A stretch of 39,396 bases of DNA from a virus. The stretch spans positions 1-39,396 of IMG/VR virus record IMGVR_UViG_3300032770_000053; one strand, 5' to 3'. The notes under the pieces are model-generated. The model had not been told where the DNA came from, did no database searches, and was given only the letters and a program-made list of their open reading frames with translations. This document shows, in pieces, positions 6,538 to 12,669 of this stretch. The position numbers and the translations under genes are program-made. Every line of letters begins with the position of its first letter. Position 1 is the first letter of the stretch.

Positions 6538-7083
6538 ATGAAAATCACAAAAGAATGGTTGAAAGAGCAGATAGCTTGTGAAGACGGTACGCGCTGGTTT
6601 CTGAATCAAAGCGCGTCTAGGTTGGACACTGTCGTAATGAAGCTCACCAAAGAAAATCATTACGATTGGGCGAATTGGGTTCTTATGCGCTCCATGACGT
6701 ACGCCCAACGGGTGCGGTATGCGATCTTCGCGGCTGAACAGGTCTTAGCCATATTTGAAAAGGCATACCCGAACGATAAGCGCCCGCGTGAAGCGATTGA
6801 AGCGGCTCGGCGTTTTGTGGACCAAACAACGGAGGAGAATAGAGACGCCGCCTACGAGGCCGCCTACGCCGCCTCCAACGCCGCCTCCAACGCCGCCGCC
6901 AGCGCCGCCGCCTGCGCCGCTGCCTGCGCCGCCGCCTACGCCGCCTACGCCGCCGCCTCCGCCACCTGCGCCGCCGCCAGCGCCGCCGCCAACGCCGCCT
7001 GCGAGGCCGCCTACGCCGCCATGAAACGAAAGATTGTTGTTTATGGGCTTAAACTCGTGGCCGGGGAAAGGGGAATAGCGTGA
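6538..7083 (+). CDS. Alanine-rich helical protein (immunity-protein-like)
   Basis: 181 residues, SD AAAGGA ahead of ATG 6538. The N-terminal ~100 residues (MKITKEWLKEQIACEDGTRW, then NWVLMRSMTYAQRVRYAIFA) resemble phage proteins often labelled putative immunity protein; that label has little experimental support. Residues 103-160 are almost pure Ala with regularly spaced Tyr, Ser, Asn and Cys (AAYEAAYAASNAASNAAA), followed by a basic end. The repeat is encoded by GCC-rich DNA prone to slippage. Role unknown. Confidence 0.7.
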   Translation: MKITKEWLKEQIACEDGTRWFLNQSASRLDTVVMKLTKENHYDWANWVLMRSMTYAQRVRYAIFAAEQVLAIFEKAYPNDKRPREAIEAARRFVDQTTEENRDAAYEAAYAASNAASNAAASAAACAAACAAAYAAYAAASATCAAASAAANAACEAAYAAMKRKIVVYGLKLVAGERGIA

Positions 7084-7190
7084 GCCACCCAGCGCAAAAT
7101 TGGCGCTGCAAATGCGGGAGAGGTCCTAGCTTAGAGCATGGCTGCATTTGTAATCATGGTAGGGCTCTAGCACAAGGAGGAAACCTGTGA
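7080..7190 (+). CDS. Zinc-binding mini-protein
   Basis: 36 residues from GTG 7080 (GTGA overlap both at its start and at its stop with GTG 7187). Ligand pattern RCKCGRG then HGCICNHG gives four Cys plus His, adequate for one zinc site. Part of a series of mini zinc proteins in this genome. Role unknown. Confidence 0.5.
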   Translation: MSHPAQNWRCKCGRGPSLEHGCICNHGRALAQGGNL

Positions 7191-7621
7191 GCTATCGAGA
7201 CCCATCATCCGAAGACTTGAAGCGCCCGGAGTTTGAGGCCGTGTGGCAAGCCATAAAGCGTTGGGACATAAATGTTCCCGATCAGTATCAGGGCTATTGT
7301 GGGGCAACCGGGAATCACGTGATGGCTATTCTGGACGCCTTACAGCCCGAGCGCGACAGCCTGAAAGCCGAAGTTGCTGAATTGACTAGAAAGGGTCAAC
7401 TCCTTTGCTGCCAGAACGGGAATATTCTTATGGAGAATCACGAATTGCGGCGGCACGCGGAGGCGATGGCGGATGGCTTAGAGAGCGAGCATCGCCGATA
7501 CATCGGGATTGCTTACAAAGATCCAAAAACGCATGTGAAAAAACATTGTCGGTATTGCACCGGGTTGGATGCCTTCCGCCAATCCTTCCCATCGGTCGGC
7601 GCAGAGCAAGAGGGTAAGTAG
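7187..7621 (+). CDS. Phage protein with coiled coil and CxxC
   Basis: 144 residues from GTG 7187, SD AAGGAGG upstream. The N-terminus (FEAVWQAIKRWDINVPDQYQ, GYCGATGNHV) recurs in accessory proteins of many phages. A coiled coil covers residues 55-100, and HCRYCTGLDAF near the end may bind metal. Function unknown. Confidence 0.7.
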   Translation: MSYRDPSSEDLKRPEFEAVWQAIKRWDINVPDQYQGYCGATGNHVMAILDALQPERDSLKAEVAELTRKGQLLCCQNGNILMENHELRRHAEAMADGLESEHRRYIGIAYKDPKTHVKKHCRYCTGLDAFRQSFPSVGAEQEGK

Positions 7622-7840
7622 ATGGCTTTTACAGAAGACGACCTAAAAAGCCTTAAAGGAACCTACGATGGGTGCAGTTCCGACAATATGTTTCACTGCA
7701 CATGGGGATACGTGCGCGATATTCTGGCCCGTCTGGAGGCTGCGGAAGCCTTTATTAATACTTGGACTGGTGATAACTGCTGGGATGACCCCGAGCTTGA
7801 AATTAAATATCAGGCTTGGCTCAAGTCGAAAGGCGAATAG
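7622..7840 (+). CDS. Small acidic protein, unknown
   Basis: 72 residues starting directly after the upstream stop. Contains FTEDDLKSLKGTYDG, a helix (VRDILARLEAAEAFINTW) and a closing YQAWLKSKGE. It is acidic and probably helical. It is the last clear gene before a structured untranslated stretch. Confidence 0.65.
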   Translation: MAFTEDDLKSLKGTYDGCSSDNMFHCTWGYVRDILARLEAAEAFINTWTGDNCWDDPELEIKYQAWLKSKGE

Positions 7841-7863
7841 ATGTTAGTTGCACTCACAGATTT

Positions 7864-8030
7864 CCGGCGCAAGCCGGGGCGGGGATCGGTGTTACGGTGA
7901 GGCGGCGGCAGACATGCGTGTAGCGTAGCTGCATGGTCCCGATCTGCCATCGATACTGGGATAAGAGCCGAGATCACAGTATCCCCGCAAAATTTGGCCG
8001 GGGTTAGGCAATGAGGAGTGATGAATCCTC
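7864..8030 (+). ncRNA. Candidate structured RNA: five consecutive hairpins
   Basis: Stems seen by eye: CCGGC/GCCGG closing a GCAA tetraloop (7864-7877); GGCAGA (7907-7912) with TCTGCC (7943-7948), enclosing CATGC (7913-7917) with GCATG (7931-7935); GATACTG (7952-7958) with CAGTATC (7977-7983); CCCCG/CGGGG (7983-8003); GAGGA (8013-8017) with TCCTC (8026-8030). No convincing ORF covers it. It sits in the 3' part of the early operon, upstream of a small HTH gene. It could be a leader, a processed RNA or a binding site. Pairings were not energy-tested. Confidence 0.4.
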
Positions 8031-8163
8031 TTGGCGTGTTTCATCAGCACGTTCATGCGGCCCCTGGAAGGTGTGGCAGATGCGCTCACCCCGGCCATTA
8101 AATATATCGGGCAAGAGTTTCCCCCTGCCGTCCTTGAGCGGCGGGGGTGATTTGGGAGGGAAA

Positions 8164-8349
8164 GTGGAACGAACACACAACCTAAACCGCAACAAACAGA
8201 TCGTGATGCTGGTCATCACCGGCAAACGCACTAGGAAGCAGATCGCCTACCGCCTTGGCGTGAGCTATGACTGCGTGCGCCAGATCGTTCACCGATGGAG
8301 GAAGGCGCATTTGTCACAAGATTTAAGTGGACAGGAAAGATGCGCCTAG
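8164..8349 (+). CDS. Small helix-turn-helix DNA-binding protein
   Basis: 61 residues from GTG 8164, SD GGGAGGG. Residues 10-46 (NKQIVMLVITGKRTRKQIAY, then RLGVSYDCVRQIVHRWRK) form a clear helix-turn-helix of the kind in LuxR/GerE-like or sigma-region-4-like domains. As the last gene before the early terminator and the terminase operon, it is a good candidate for the early-to-late switch or for origin/packaging-site binding; this is inference. A CCCCC-T-GCCG/CGGCGGGGG stem lies just upstream. Confidence 0.65.
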   Translation: MERTHNLNRNKQIVMLVITGKRTRKQIAYRLGVSYDCVRQIVHRWRKAHLSQDLSGQERCA

Positions 8350-8389
8350 GTTAATGTAGAAGCATGCGCTACGCTCATCAACCCGATTT

Positions 8390-8437
8390 GCCGCTCCCGG
8401 CGTCGCGCATGACGATTTATAGGGGGCGGCATTTTTT
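8390..8437 (+). terminator. Rho-independent terminator ending the early operon
   Basis: GCCGCTCCC (8390-8398) pairs with GGGGGCGGC (8422-8430), nine pairs including one G-T, followed by A then six T (8432-8437). It lies after the HTH gene and before the terminase operon, where an early/late boundary is expected. Confidence 0.75.
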
Positions 8438-8730
8438 ATCCGCGCATAGCGGCGCGGAGCGAAACCGGAGCTGAGGGCCAAGGAGCGGAGCAATACCGCA
8501 AGAGCGCCTCAGCATCACAACGGATAGGCCCTTAACACGGCATCCGGCAAGGCCAGCGCAACCATCGAGTTAAGCGCAACCGCTACCATCGAGCCAAATT
8601 CCGCACGTTTCCCCTTATACGCGCGCGGCTCTGCCTTTTACCTTGCGAGCGCCTCATCCGCTCGCGCCCTTGACTCTCTGTCACAACATTCCCGTTGCAC
8701 ATCAACCAGCACTCGCCTTAAAATATTACC
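8438..8730 (+). other. Gene-free stretch upstream of the terminase genes; possible packaging site
   Basis: No convincing ORF. Hairpins: CCGCGC/GCGCGG (8440-8457), GCTGAGG/CCTCAGC (8470-8513), GCGAGCG/CGCTCGC (8645-8665). Direct repeats: AGCGCAACC at 8555 and 8573, ACCATCGAG at 8561 and 8585. Packaging (pac or cos) sites commonly lie beside the small terminase gene, and repeats next to a terS-like gene fit that, but nothing here proves it. Confidence 0.4.
8695..8724 (+). promoter_or_regulatory. Candidate promoter of the late operon
   Basis: TTGCAC (8695-8700), an 18-base spacer, then TAAAAT (8719-8724, five of six matches to TATAAT). The -35 match is weak. The expected start of transcription falls on the GTG at 8731, and no SD is visible, so the first message may be leaderless. 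Confidence 0.4.
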
Positions 8731-8874
8731 GTGACTAAAGCCGAATACGATAGCCTCTCGCCAGATAACAAAGTCATCAGCATCCTCCTCGCCGAAATCT
8801 TAAGAGAACTCAAGGAGCTTAATCGAAGTATTGTTCAAGAGGTTGACGAGTCTAACGTCAAGTTGGTCCATTGA
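8731..8874 (+). CDS. Small protein preceding the small terminase
   Basis: 47 residues (MTKAEYDSLSPDNKVISILL, then AEILRELKELNRSIVQEVDE), an amphipathic helical protein. Starts at GTG 8731 without an SD. Its TGA overlaps the TTG start of the next gene (TTGA), so it probably drives translation of the small terminase. Confidence 0.55.
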   Translation: MTKAEYDSLSPDNKVISILLAEILRELKELNRSIVQEVDESNVKLVH

Positions 8875-9335
8875 ACGCGCTTACGGTTGATCCAAAGACA
8901 GGGTTTCTCCAGTCCTCCGATAGCTTCTGGTCCGCTTTCTCTGCTGAAAAGAAAATTACGTTCATTGAACGTGTTAATCAGATCCAGAAAGAGACAGGGA
9001 AATGGCCGAACTTCGCCGCTCTTTGCGATGAGATCGGGATCAATCCTAGAACACTGGAACGGCACTTAAAGATCGACGAAGTTTTTGCCGGAGCTTTCAA
9101 GGATGCGCTGCTTAAGGCGAAGTGGAAGATGGAATCCGGCATCTACGATTTATCCGGCAAAAACGCAATGTATGCGTTAATTTGGCTCAGAAAATGGTTT
9201 CCATCCGAATATAACCCGGAATATAAGGGGAATATCACCGTCGACGTTAACGTGATCGGGGCGTTAACTGACAGAGCAAAGGCGCTGGACGCGGAGATAA
9301 TTAGCAGTCCGGAGGGTATTGATAAATCAATATGA
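8871..9335 (+). CDS. Probable small terminase subunit
   Basis: 154 residues from TTG 8871, coupled to the upstream stop. Residues 44-70 (KWPNFAALCDEIGINPRTLE, RHLKIDE) are a helix-turn-helix, followed by the helix FAGAFKDALLKAKWKMESGI and the segment NAMYALIWLRKWFPSEYNPE. HTH plus long helices followed by a W-x-x-P-x-x-Y-N-P end is the standard small-terminase layout; this subunit recognises the packaging site. Position about 1.2 kb upstream of the large subunit supports it. Confidence 0.75.
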   Translation: MNALTVDPKTGFLQSSDSFWSAFSAEKKITFIERVNQIQKETGKWPNFAALCDEIGINPRTLERHLKIDEVFAGAFKDALLKAKWKMESGIYDLSGKNAMYALIWLRKWFPSEYNPEYKGNITVDVNVIGALTDRAKALDAEIISSPEGIDKSI

Positions 9336-9452
9336 ATCGTGTGTCGATTTTTCTGAGTGCAATATAATCTCGATTGAGATGCAGAGATCGACGGTGAGTG
9401 TATGCAAGGTAATGGTTGTTATCAGAAGTATGGATTTGAAAGTTAGCAATCG
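9336..9452 (+). other. Short non-coding gap with a perfect -10 element
   Basis: TATAAT lies at 9363-9368 without a good -35. ATCTC-GATT-GAGAT forms a small hairpin just after it, and GTCGAT/ATCGAC flank the whole. This may be an internal promoter for the zinc-protein cluster. Confidence 0.3.
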
Positions 9453-9665
9453 ATGAGAGGGCAATCGGAAAGTTCCAGGGCCAGAAGAAAAGCCCAACCC
9501 CCCCTCCACTGTCATGATCAAGTAGTCTCCCCATCCGCGCAAAACAAAAAGGGGTTCCAGTTTCACCGATGGGTGAGCAGTTATCCTCCGGTCAGCGTAT
9601 GTTTGAAGTGTGGAGCGACGGCCTATTCTCCATTGGTATATGGTCCATGGAGATGTGATGGATAA
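9453..9665 (+). CDS. Zinc-ribbon protein
   Basis: 70 residues; the start (ATG 9453) is uncertain as no SD is obvious. The C-terminal half has FQFHRWVSSYPPVSVCLKCG then WRCDG, with ligands HRW, CxxC and a final Cys. This matches a frequent phage zinc-finger layout (H-x-W ... C-x-x-C-G-A). It overlaps the next gene by eight bases. Confidence 0.5.
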   Translation: MRGQSESSRARRKAQPPLHCHDQVVSPSAQNKKGFQFHRWVSSYPPVSVCLKCGATAYSPLVYGPWRCDG

Positions 9666-9840
9666 GCCAAACAAAAAGGGCTCCAATCCCAGTCTTGTTT
9701 TAATTACTCGTCAGGTTTACCATGCGGGGATTCTCGACAAGTCGCGAATCTGTGGTTGTGGGGAATTAGCCTACGAACACACGGTAGGCTACTGTGAAGC
9801 CTATAGGTCCGGCACGGTAGATGAGTTAAGCGGAGGTTAA
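9658..9840 (+). CDS. Zinc-binding small protein
   Basis: 60 residues from ATG 9658, overlapping the previous stop. Contains ICGCGELAYEHTVGYCEAY, a C-x-C...H...C cluster likely to bind zinc. The N-terminus is basic (MDKPNKKGSNPS). No family recognised. Confidence 0.55.
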   Translation: MDKPNKKGSNPSLVLITRQVYHAGILDKSRICGCGELAYEHTVGYCEAYRSGTVDELSGG

Positions 9841-9841
9841 G

Positions 9842-9982
9842 ATGCCCTTGAAAAGCGGCAAGAGCAAAGCAACGATCAGCGCGAACATCCGGGAGCTTAC
9901 GCACCATGGGACGAGGAAGCGGAGTCACAAGCAGATTGTGGCGATAGCCCTAGCGAAGGCCAGGGAGCGCGGCTACAAGTGA
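9842..9982 (+). CDS. Small basic DUF6496-like phage protein
   Basis: 46 residues with SD GGAGGTTAAG. The sequence MPLKSGKSKATISANIRELT, then HKQIVAIALAKARERG closely follows the pattern of the short DUF6496-type phage proteins (KSKATIS-x-NIxEL...KQAVAIALxKA). These are common and lack a firmly established role. Confidence 0.75.
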   Translation: MPLKSGKSKATISANIRELTHHGTRKRSHKQIVAIALAKARERGYK

Positions 9983-9988
9983 TCTGTC

Positions 9989-10138
9989 GTGGGCAAGCCT
10001 AAGTACCATGTCTGCAAGATCTGCGGCGAGTTCATCGAGTGCGACGAGGCGTATTGCCAGGTGCCGCCGGATTCATGCGGGCGAGATCATCGAGAGGCTG
10101 TGCGAGATCGAGTGGGAGATCAAGGCGCTAAGGACTGA
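9989..10138 (+). CDS. Zinc-ribbon protein, probably frameshifted
   Basis: 49 residues from GTG 9989. The N-terminus (KYHVCKICGEFIECDEAYCQ) is a zinc ribbon with CxxCG, later C residues and PPDSC. After GGG at 10079-10081 the frame turns into Arg/Asp-rich junk (GRDHREAVRDRVGD). One frame over, the same DNA encodes a clean charged helix. One G fewer, or a ribosomal +1 shift, would join them into a zinc-ribbon plus helix protein. Confidence 0.55.
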   Translation: MGKPKYHVCKICGEFIECDEAYCQVPPDSCGRDHREAVRDRVGDQGAKD

Positions 10139-10187
10139 CGTGATGATTTTGAAGAAGTGGTTGAGGGGGCGTTATTCTCGACATTGA
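10079..10187 (+). other. Out-of-frame helical tail of the zinc-ribbon gene
   Basis: In the +1 frame this stretch reads GEIIERLCEIEWEIKALRTD then VMILKKWLRGRYSRH and stops at TGA 10185-10187. Its amphipathic, Ile/Leu/Lys pattern is protein-like, while the in-frame reading is not. No plausible start lies in this frame near the ribbon boundary. Confidence 0.45.
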
Positions 10188-10530
10188 AATCAAGACAATC
10201 CCGCACAAAGAACAGCGCTACGACACTGCCGGGGATTGGTACGAGAAGAACGGGAAGACGGTGTTTCGTATAAGCGATTGCCGCAACCGAAGGTTTGAAT
10301 GGTTGCTGGCAATTCACGAGTTGGTGGAGCGGGCCCTGTGTGATGACAAGGGGATCACCGCGAAGGATGTGGACGACTTTGATTTTAAGTTTAAGGGCGA
10401 CGATCCCGGAGATGCGCCGCGCTCCCCCTACCGCGATCAGCATTGTTTTGCGACGGCCGTAGAGAGGATGTTGTGCGCTGCCATGGGTATCAGTTGGAAG
10501 GAGTACGATGATTTTGTGATGAAGCTATGA
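10174..10530 (+). CDS. Conserved-looking phage protein with a non-standard start
   Basis: The protein reads IEIKTIPHKEQRYDTAGDWY, then FEWLLAIHELVERALCDDKG and YRDQHCFATAVERM. The HELVE helix and the N-terminal 'IKTIPHxEQRY' recur in phage proteins of unknown role. No ATG, GTG or TTG precedes this conserved part: a TGA lies at 10162-10164 in frame, and the first standard start, GTG 10261, would lose ~29 native residues. ATT 10174 (after GAGGGGG) or ATT 10183 are candidates. The annotated start is a guess. Ends with an ATGA overlap to the large terminase. Confidence 0.6.
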   Translation: MLDIEIKTIPHKEQRYDTAGDWYEKNGKTVFRISDCRNRRFEWLLAIHELVERALCDDKGITAKDVDDFDFKFKGDDPGDAPRSPYRDQHCFATAVERMLCAAMGISWKEYDDFVMKL

Positions 10531-12023
10531 CGCAGGCCGATCAACGGGCGAATCTAGAGTATCTTCAGGCCAAATGCAGGGAGCGCCTGAAATTTTTATG
10601 CCGTGACGTTCTGGGGTTCAAGGATTGGAGCAAGAACCCGAATCTGCATGACAGGATCGAGCGGTTCATGGACAAACCGGCCAAGTTCAAGCTGGTCCTG
10701 ATACCCCGCGATCACTTAAAGTCAACGATCATCACGAAGGGATGGAGCATCCAGCAGATGCTGAGGAATCCGGACATCCGGATTTTGCTGGCCAACAACA
10801 CATGGGACAACGCGAGGAATTTCTTGCAGAGCATAGAGGGCTATCTTGGGCCCGGGAGTGTCCTGGCTCAGATTTTCGGGCCTTTCGTGAGTTCCAGATG
10901 GAACAAAGACGACTGCGTGATCCGGCAGAGGAAGACGATTTCGGATGCTCCGACGATAGCGACGACGGGTCTGGAGAAGGAGCAGACTAGCCAGCACTAC
11001 GATTTGATTGTCGCAGACGACCTGGTGGCGCGCGAGAACGTGAAGACCAAGGAGCAGAGGGAGAAGGTCAAGGACTATATCGCCTCGCTCTACGCGCTTC
11101 TGGAGCCGCAAGGCATGATGGTGGTGGTCGGAACCCGGTGGTCGAAGGACGACGCCTACGAAGATTTGATCAATGACGGGACCTGGGACAAGCTGATCAT
11201 GGACGCGCATGACGGCGATCCCTTGAAGCAGAAGGTTCTGTTTCCGGAGAAGTTCAGCCTGGAGAAGCTACAGGATTTGCGGAAGAAGCTGCGGGCCTCG
11301 CTTTATTCGTGTTGGTACATGAACGACCCGATATCGCCGGAGGCCTCGGACTTCTCTGAGGATTGGATCAGGTACTATGACCCTACGACGAAGAATCCGA
11401 TGGCCCTTTATCTATGCGTTGATCCTGCTTCCAGCCTGGGCAAAGATGCTGACTTTTCTGCCGGGACGGTGAGCGGGAAGCTGCCGGACGGGACGATCCG
11501 GGTCGTGGACTATTTCCGGAGAAGGGTGGTGCCGAGTGAGTTGGTCGACCAGATCTTTGATACGGTCCGAAAATGGAAGATGGCTGGACACTATGTCCGA
11601 GTGGGAGTGGAGGCGTTTACTCTTAAGACTCTCAAGACGGACATTCAGAATAAGCAGCGCGCCGAAAAATTTTACTTCCAGGTTGACGAAATTAAAAAAA
11701 TGCGCGGACCTAATGGCGAGCGATCCGAAGTTAAGCAAGCTCGAATACGAAGTTTGCAGCCGCTTTTTGAGCAGGGCTTGATCGAGATCCGGTCCGACAT
11801 GAGCGATTTTGTAGACGAGCTATTGACGTTCCCGAGGGGGAAGCATGACGATCTTATTGATTCACTCAGCCTTGCTCTGGACCATCTTCTACAGACCTCC
11901 GATATAACGCCGGTGAAGGAGATTCAGCCCGGGACGATGGGCGAGCTGATGAAGCGAATCGAGAACCGGCTGCATGGCGCGGAGTACGAGGAGTTCATGA
12001 AAGACCTTCGGATCGTGGCGTGA
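10527..12023 (+). CDS. terL: Large terminase subunit
   Basis: 498 residues. ATPase half: Walker A LIPRDHLKST (58-67), Walker B YDLIVADDL (158-166), coupling motif VVVGTRWS (199-206). Nuclease half (RNase H fold): CVDPASS with D299, GVEAF with E362, and HDDLIDSLSLAL with D441/D442/D445. It packages DNA into the prohead at the portal and cuts it. The length is typical. ATGA coupling to the upstream gene and GTGA to the downstream gene. Confidence 0.95.
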   Translation: MTQADQRANLEYLQAKCRERLKFLCRDVLGFKDWSKNPNLHDRIERFMDKPAKFKLVLIPRDHLKSTIITKGWSIQQMLRNPDIRILLANNTWDNARNFLQSIEGYLGPGSVLAQIFGPFVSSRWNKDDCVIRQRKTISDAPTIATTGLEKEQTSQHYDLIVADDLVARENVKTKEQREKVKDYIASLYALLEPQGMMVVVGTRWSKDDAYEDLINDGTWDKLIMDAHDGDPLKQKVLFPEKFSLEKLQDLRKKLRASLYSCWYMNDPISPEASDFSEDWIRYYDPTTKNPMALYLCVDPASSLGKDADFSAGTVSGKLPDGTIRVVDYFRRRVVPSELVDQIFDTVRKWKMAGHYVRVGVEAFTLKTLKTDIQNKQRAEKFYFQVDEIKKMRGPNGERSEVKQARIRSLQPLFEQGLIEIRSDMSDFVDELLTFPRGKHDDLIDSLSLALDHLLQTSDITPVKEIQPGTMGELMKRIENRLHGAEYEEFMKDLRIVA

Positions 12024-12229
12024 GTGTCCACGAATCGCTAAAGATGCACCGGCACGAGGGGCGCGGGGTTTCGTGGGAAAAGCTCGGCGATTCCGAGGAT
12101 GGAACGACGTTTGATTTGCGATGCAGTTATTGCGGAGATATTTGGCGAGAGCCTATCACGAAAGAAATTAGGGAACTTCGGTCGATGCTTGTGGGGCGGG
12201 TGTCACAATTTATTTTTGACAATTTATAG
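12020..12229 (+). CDS. Small protein with CxxC motif
   Basis: 69 residues from GTG 12020 overlapping the terL stop. Contains TTFDLRCSYCGDIWREPITK, a CxxCG zinc-ribbon half, and an amphipathic C-terminal helix (ELRSMLVGRVSQFIFDNL). One CxxC alone suggests a dimer-shared site or a remnant. No family recognised. Confidence 0.6.
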   Translation: MSVHESLKMHRHEGRGVSWEKLGDSEDGTTFDLRCSYCGDIWREPITKEIRELRSMLVGRVSQFIFDNL

Positions 12230-12244
12230 CATTCGGCGCATACT
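12216..12244 (+). promoter_or_regulatory. Candidate promoter just ahead of a terminator
   Basis: A perfect TTGACA (12216-12221), 17 bases, then CATACT (12239-12244, four of six). A start near 12251 would put the whole transcript inside the hairpin-terminator that follows. Confidence 0.4.
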
Positions 12245-12251
12245 ATAGACG

Positions 12252-12301
12252 AAATTCCGGCCTCGTGGGGCCACGAACCCAGCGAAGCCGGAATTTTTTT
12301 T
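12252..12301 (+). terminator. Rho-independent terminator, with an internal second hairpin
   Basis: AAATTCCGGC (12252-12261) pairs perfectly with GCCGGAATTT (12287-12296); the T-run continues to 12301 (eight T). A second stem, TCGTGG/CCACGA, lies inside. The strength and position, between terL and the HNH gene, are unusual in a late operon that must read on to the portal gene. Confidence 0.85.
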
Positions 12302-12352
12302 ATATCGAGCCGTAGACGAAGAGAAGCCTGTACGGAGGCCGAAGGAGGCCAT

Positions 12353-12607
12353 GTGCAGGACAGATACACAAGAATAAAAAAGCAGGTCTTTGATTATTAC
12401 GGCAGAGAATGCAAGTGTTGCGGAGAGAGAGAACAAAAATTCTTAACCTTGGATCATCTCACACCGGAAGTTCCGTATGGAAAGGGAGGGATGGCATTCT
12501 ACACCCGAGTGAAGAATTTTGGTTTTCCAAATACGATTCAAGTTCTTTGTTTTAACTGTAATTGTGGAAGATCAGTAAACGGCGGCGTTTGTCCGCATAA
12601 ACAGTAA
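12353..12607 (+). CDS. HNH endonuclease
   Basis: 84 residues from GTG 12353 with SD GAAGGAGG. Zinc ligands CKCCGE (20-25) and CFNCNCG (66-72); the HNH core is LDHLTP (33-38, D34/H35) with LCFNCN (65-70, N68), ending VCPHK. This layout is common among small phage HNH nucleases found beside terminases, where some are required for packaging (HK97 gp74 is the known case), while others are homing enzymes. Flanked by a terminator on each side, so it looks like a separate cassette. Confidence 0.85.
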   Translation: MQDRYTRIKKQVFDYYGRECKCCGEREQKFLTLDHLTPEVPYGKGGMAFYTRVKNFGFPNTIQVLCFNCNCGRSVNGGVCPHKQ

Positions 12608-12616
12608 TTAGTTCGT

Positions 12617-12669
12617 AAAAAAAGAGGGCAATTCAGGTGCCTGAATCATCTGAATGGCCCTCTTTTTTT
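12617..12669 (+). terminator. Terminator-like hairpin containing the portal GTG start
   Basis: Perfect 13-base arms: AAAAAAAGAGGGC (12617-12629) and GCCCTCTTTTTTT (12657-12669). The loop holds a second stem ATTCAG-GTGC-CTGAAT (12631-12646). The A- and T-runs make it terminator-like in both directions. The GTG at 12637 sits in the inner loop and its likely SD (GAGGG) lies in the 5' arm. Confidence 0.85.

Noticed and set aside
6755-7024. Proline-rich ORF over the alanine tract
   Set aside because: It is the frame shadow of GCC repeats; the alanine frame has a proper SD and a non-repetitive N-terminal domain.
7841-8163. tRNA gene
   Set aside because: The hairpins do not form a cloverleaf with T-loop or CCA features.
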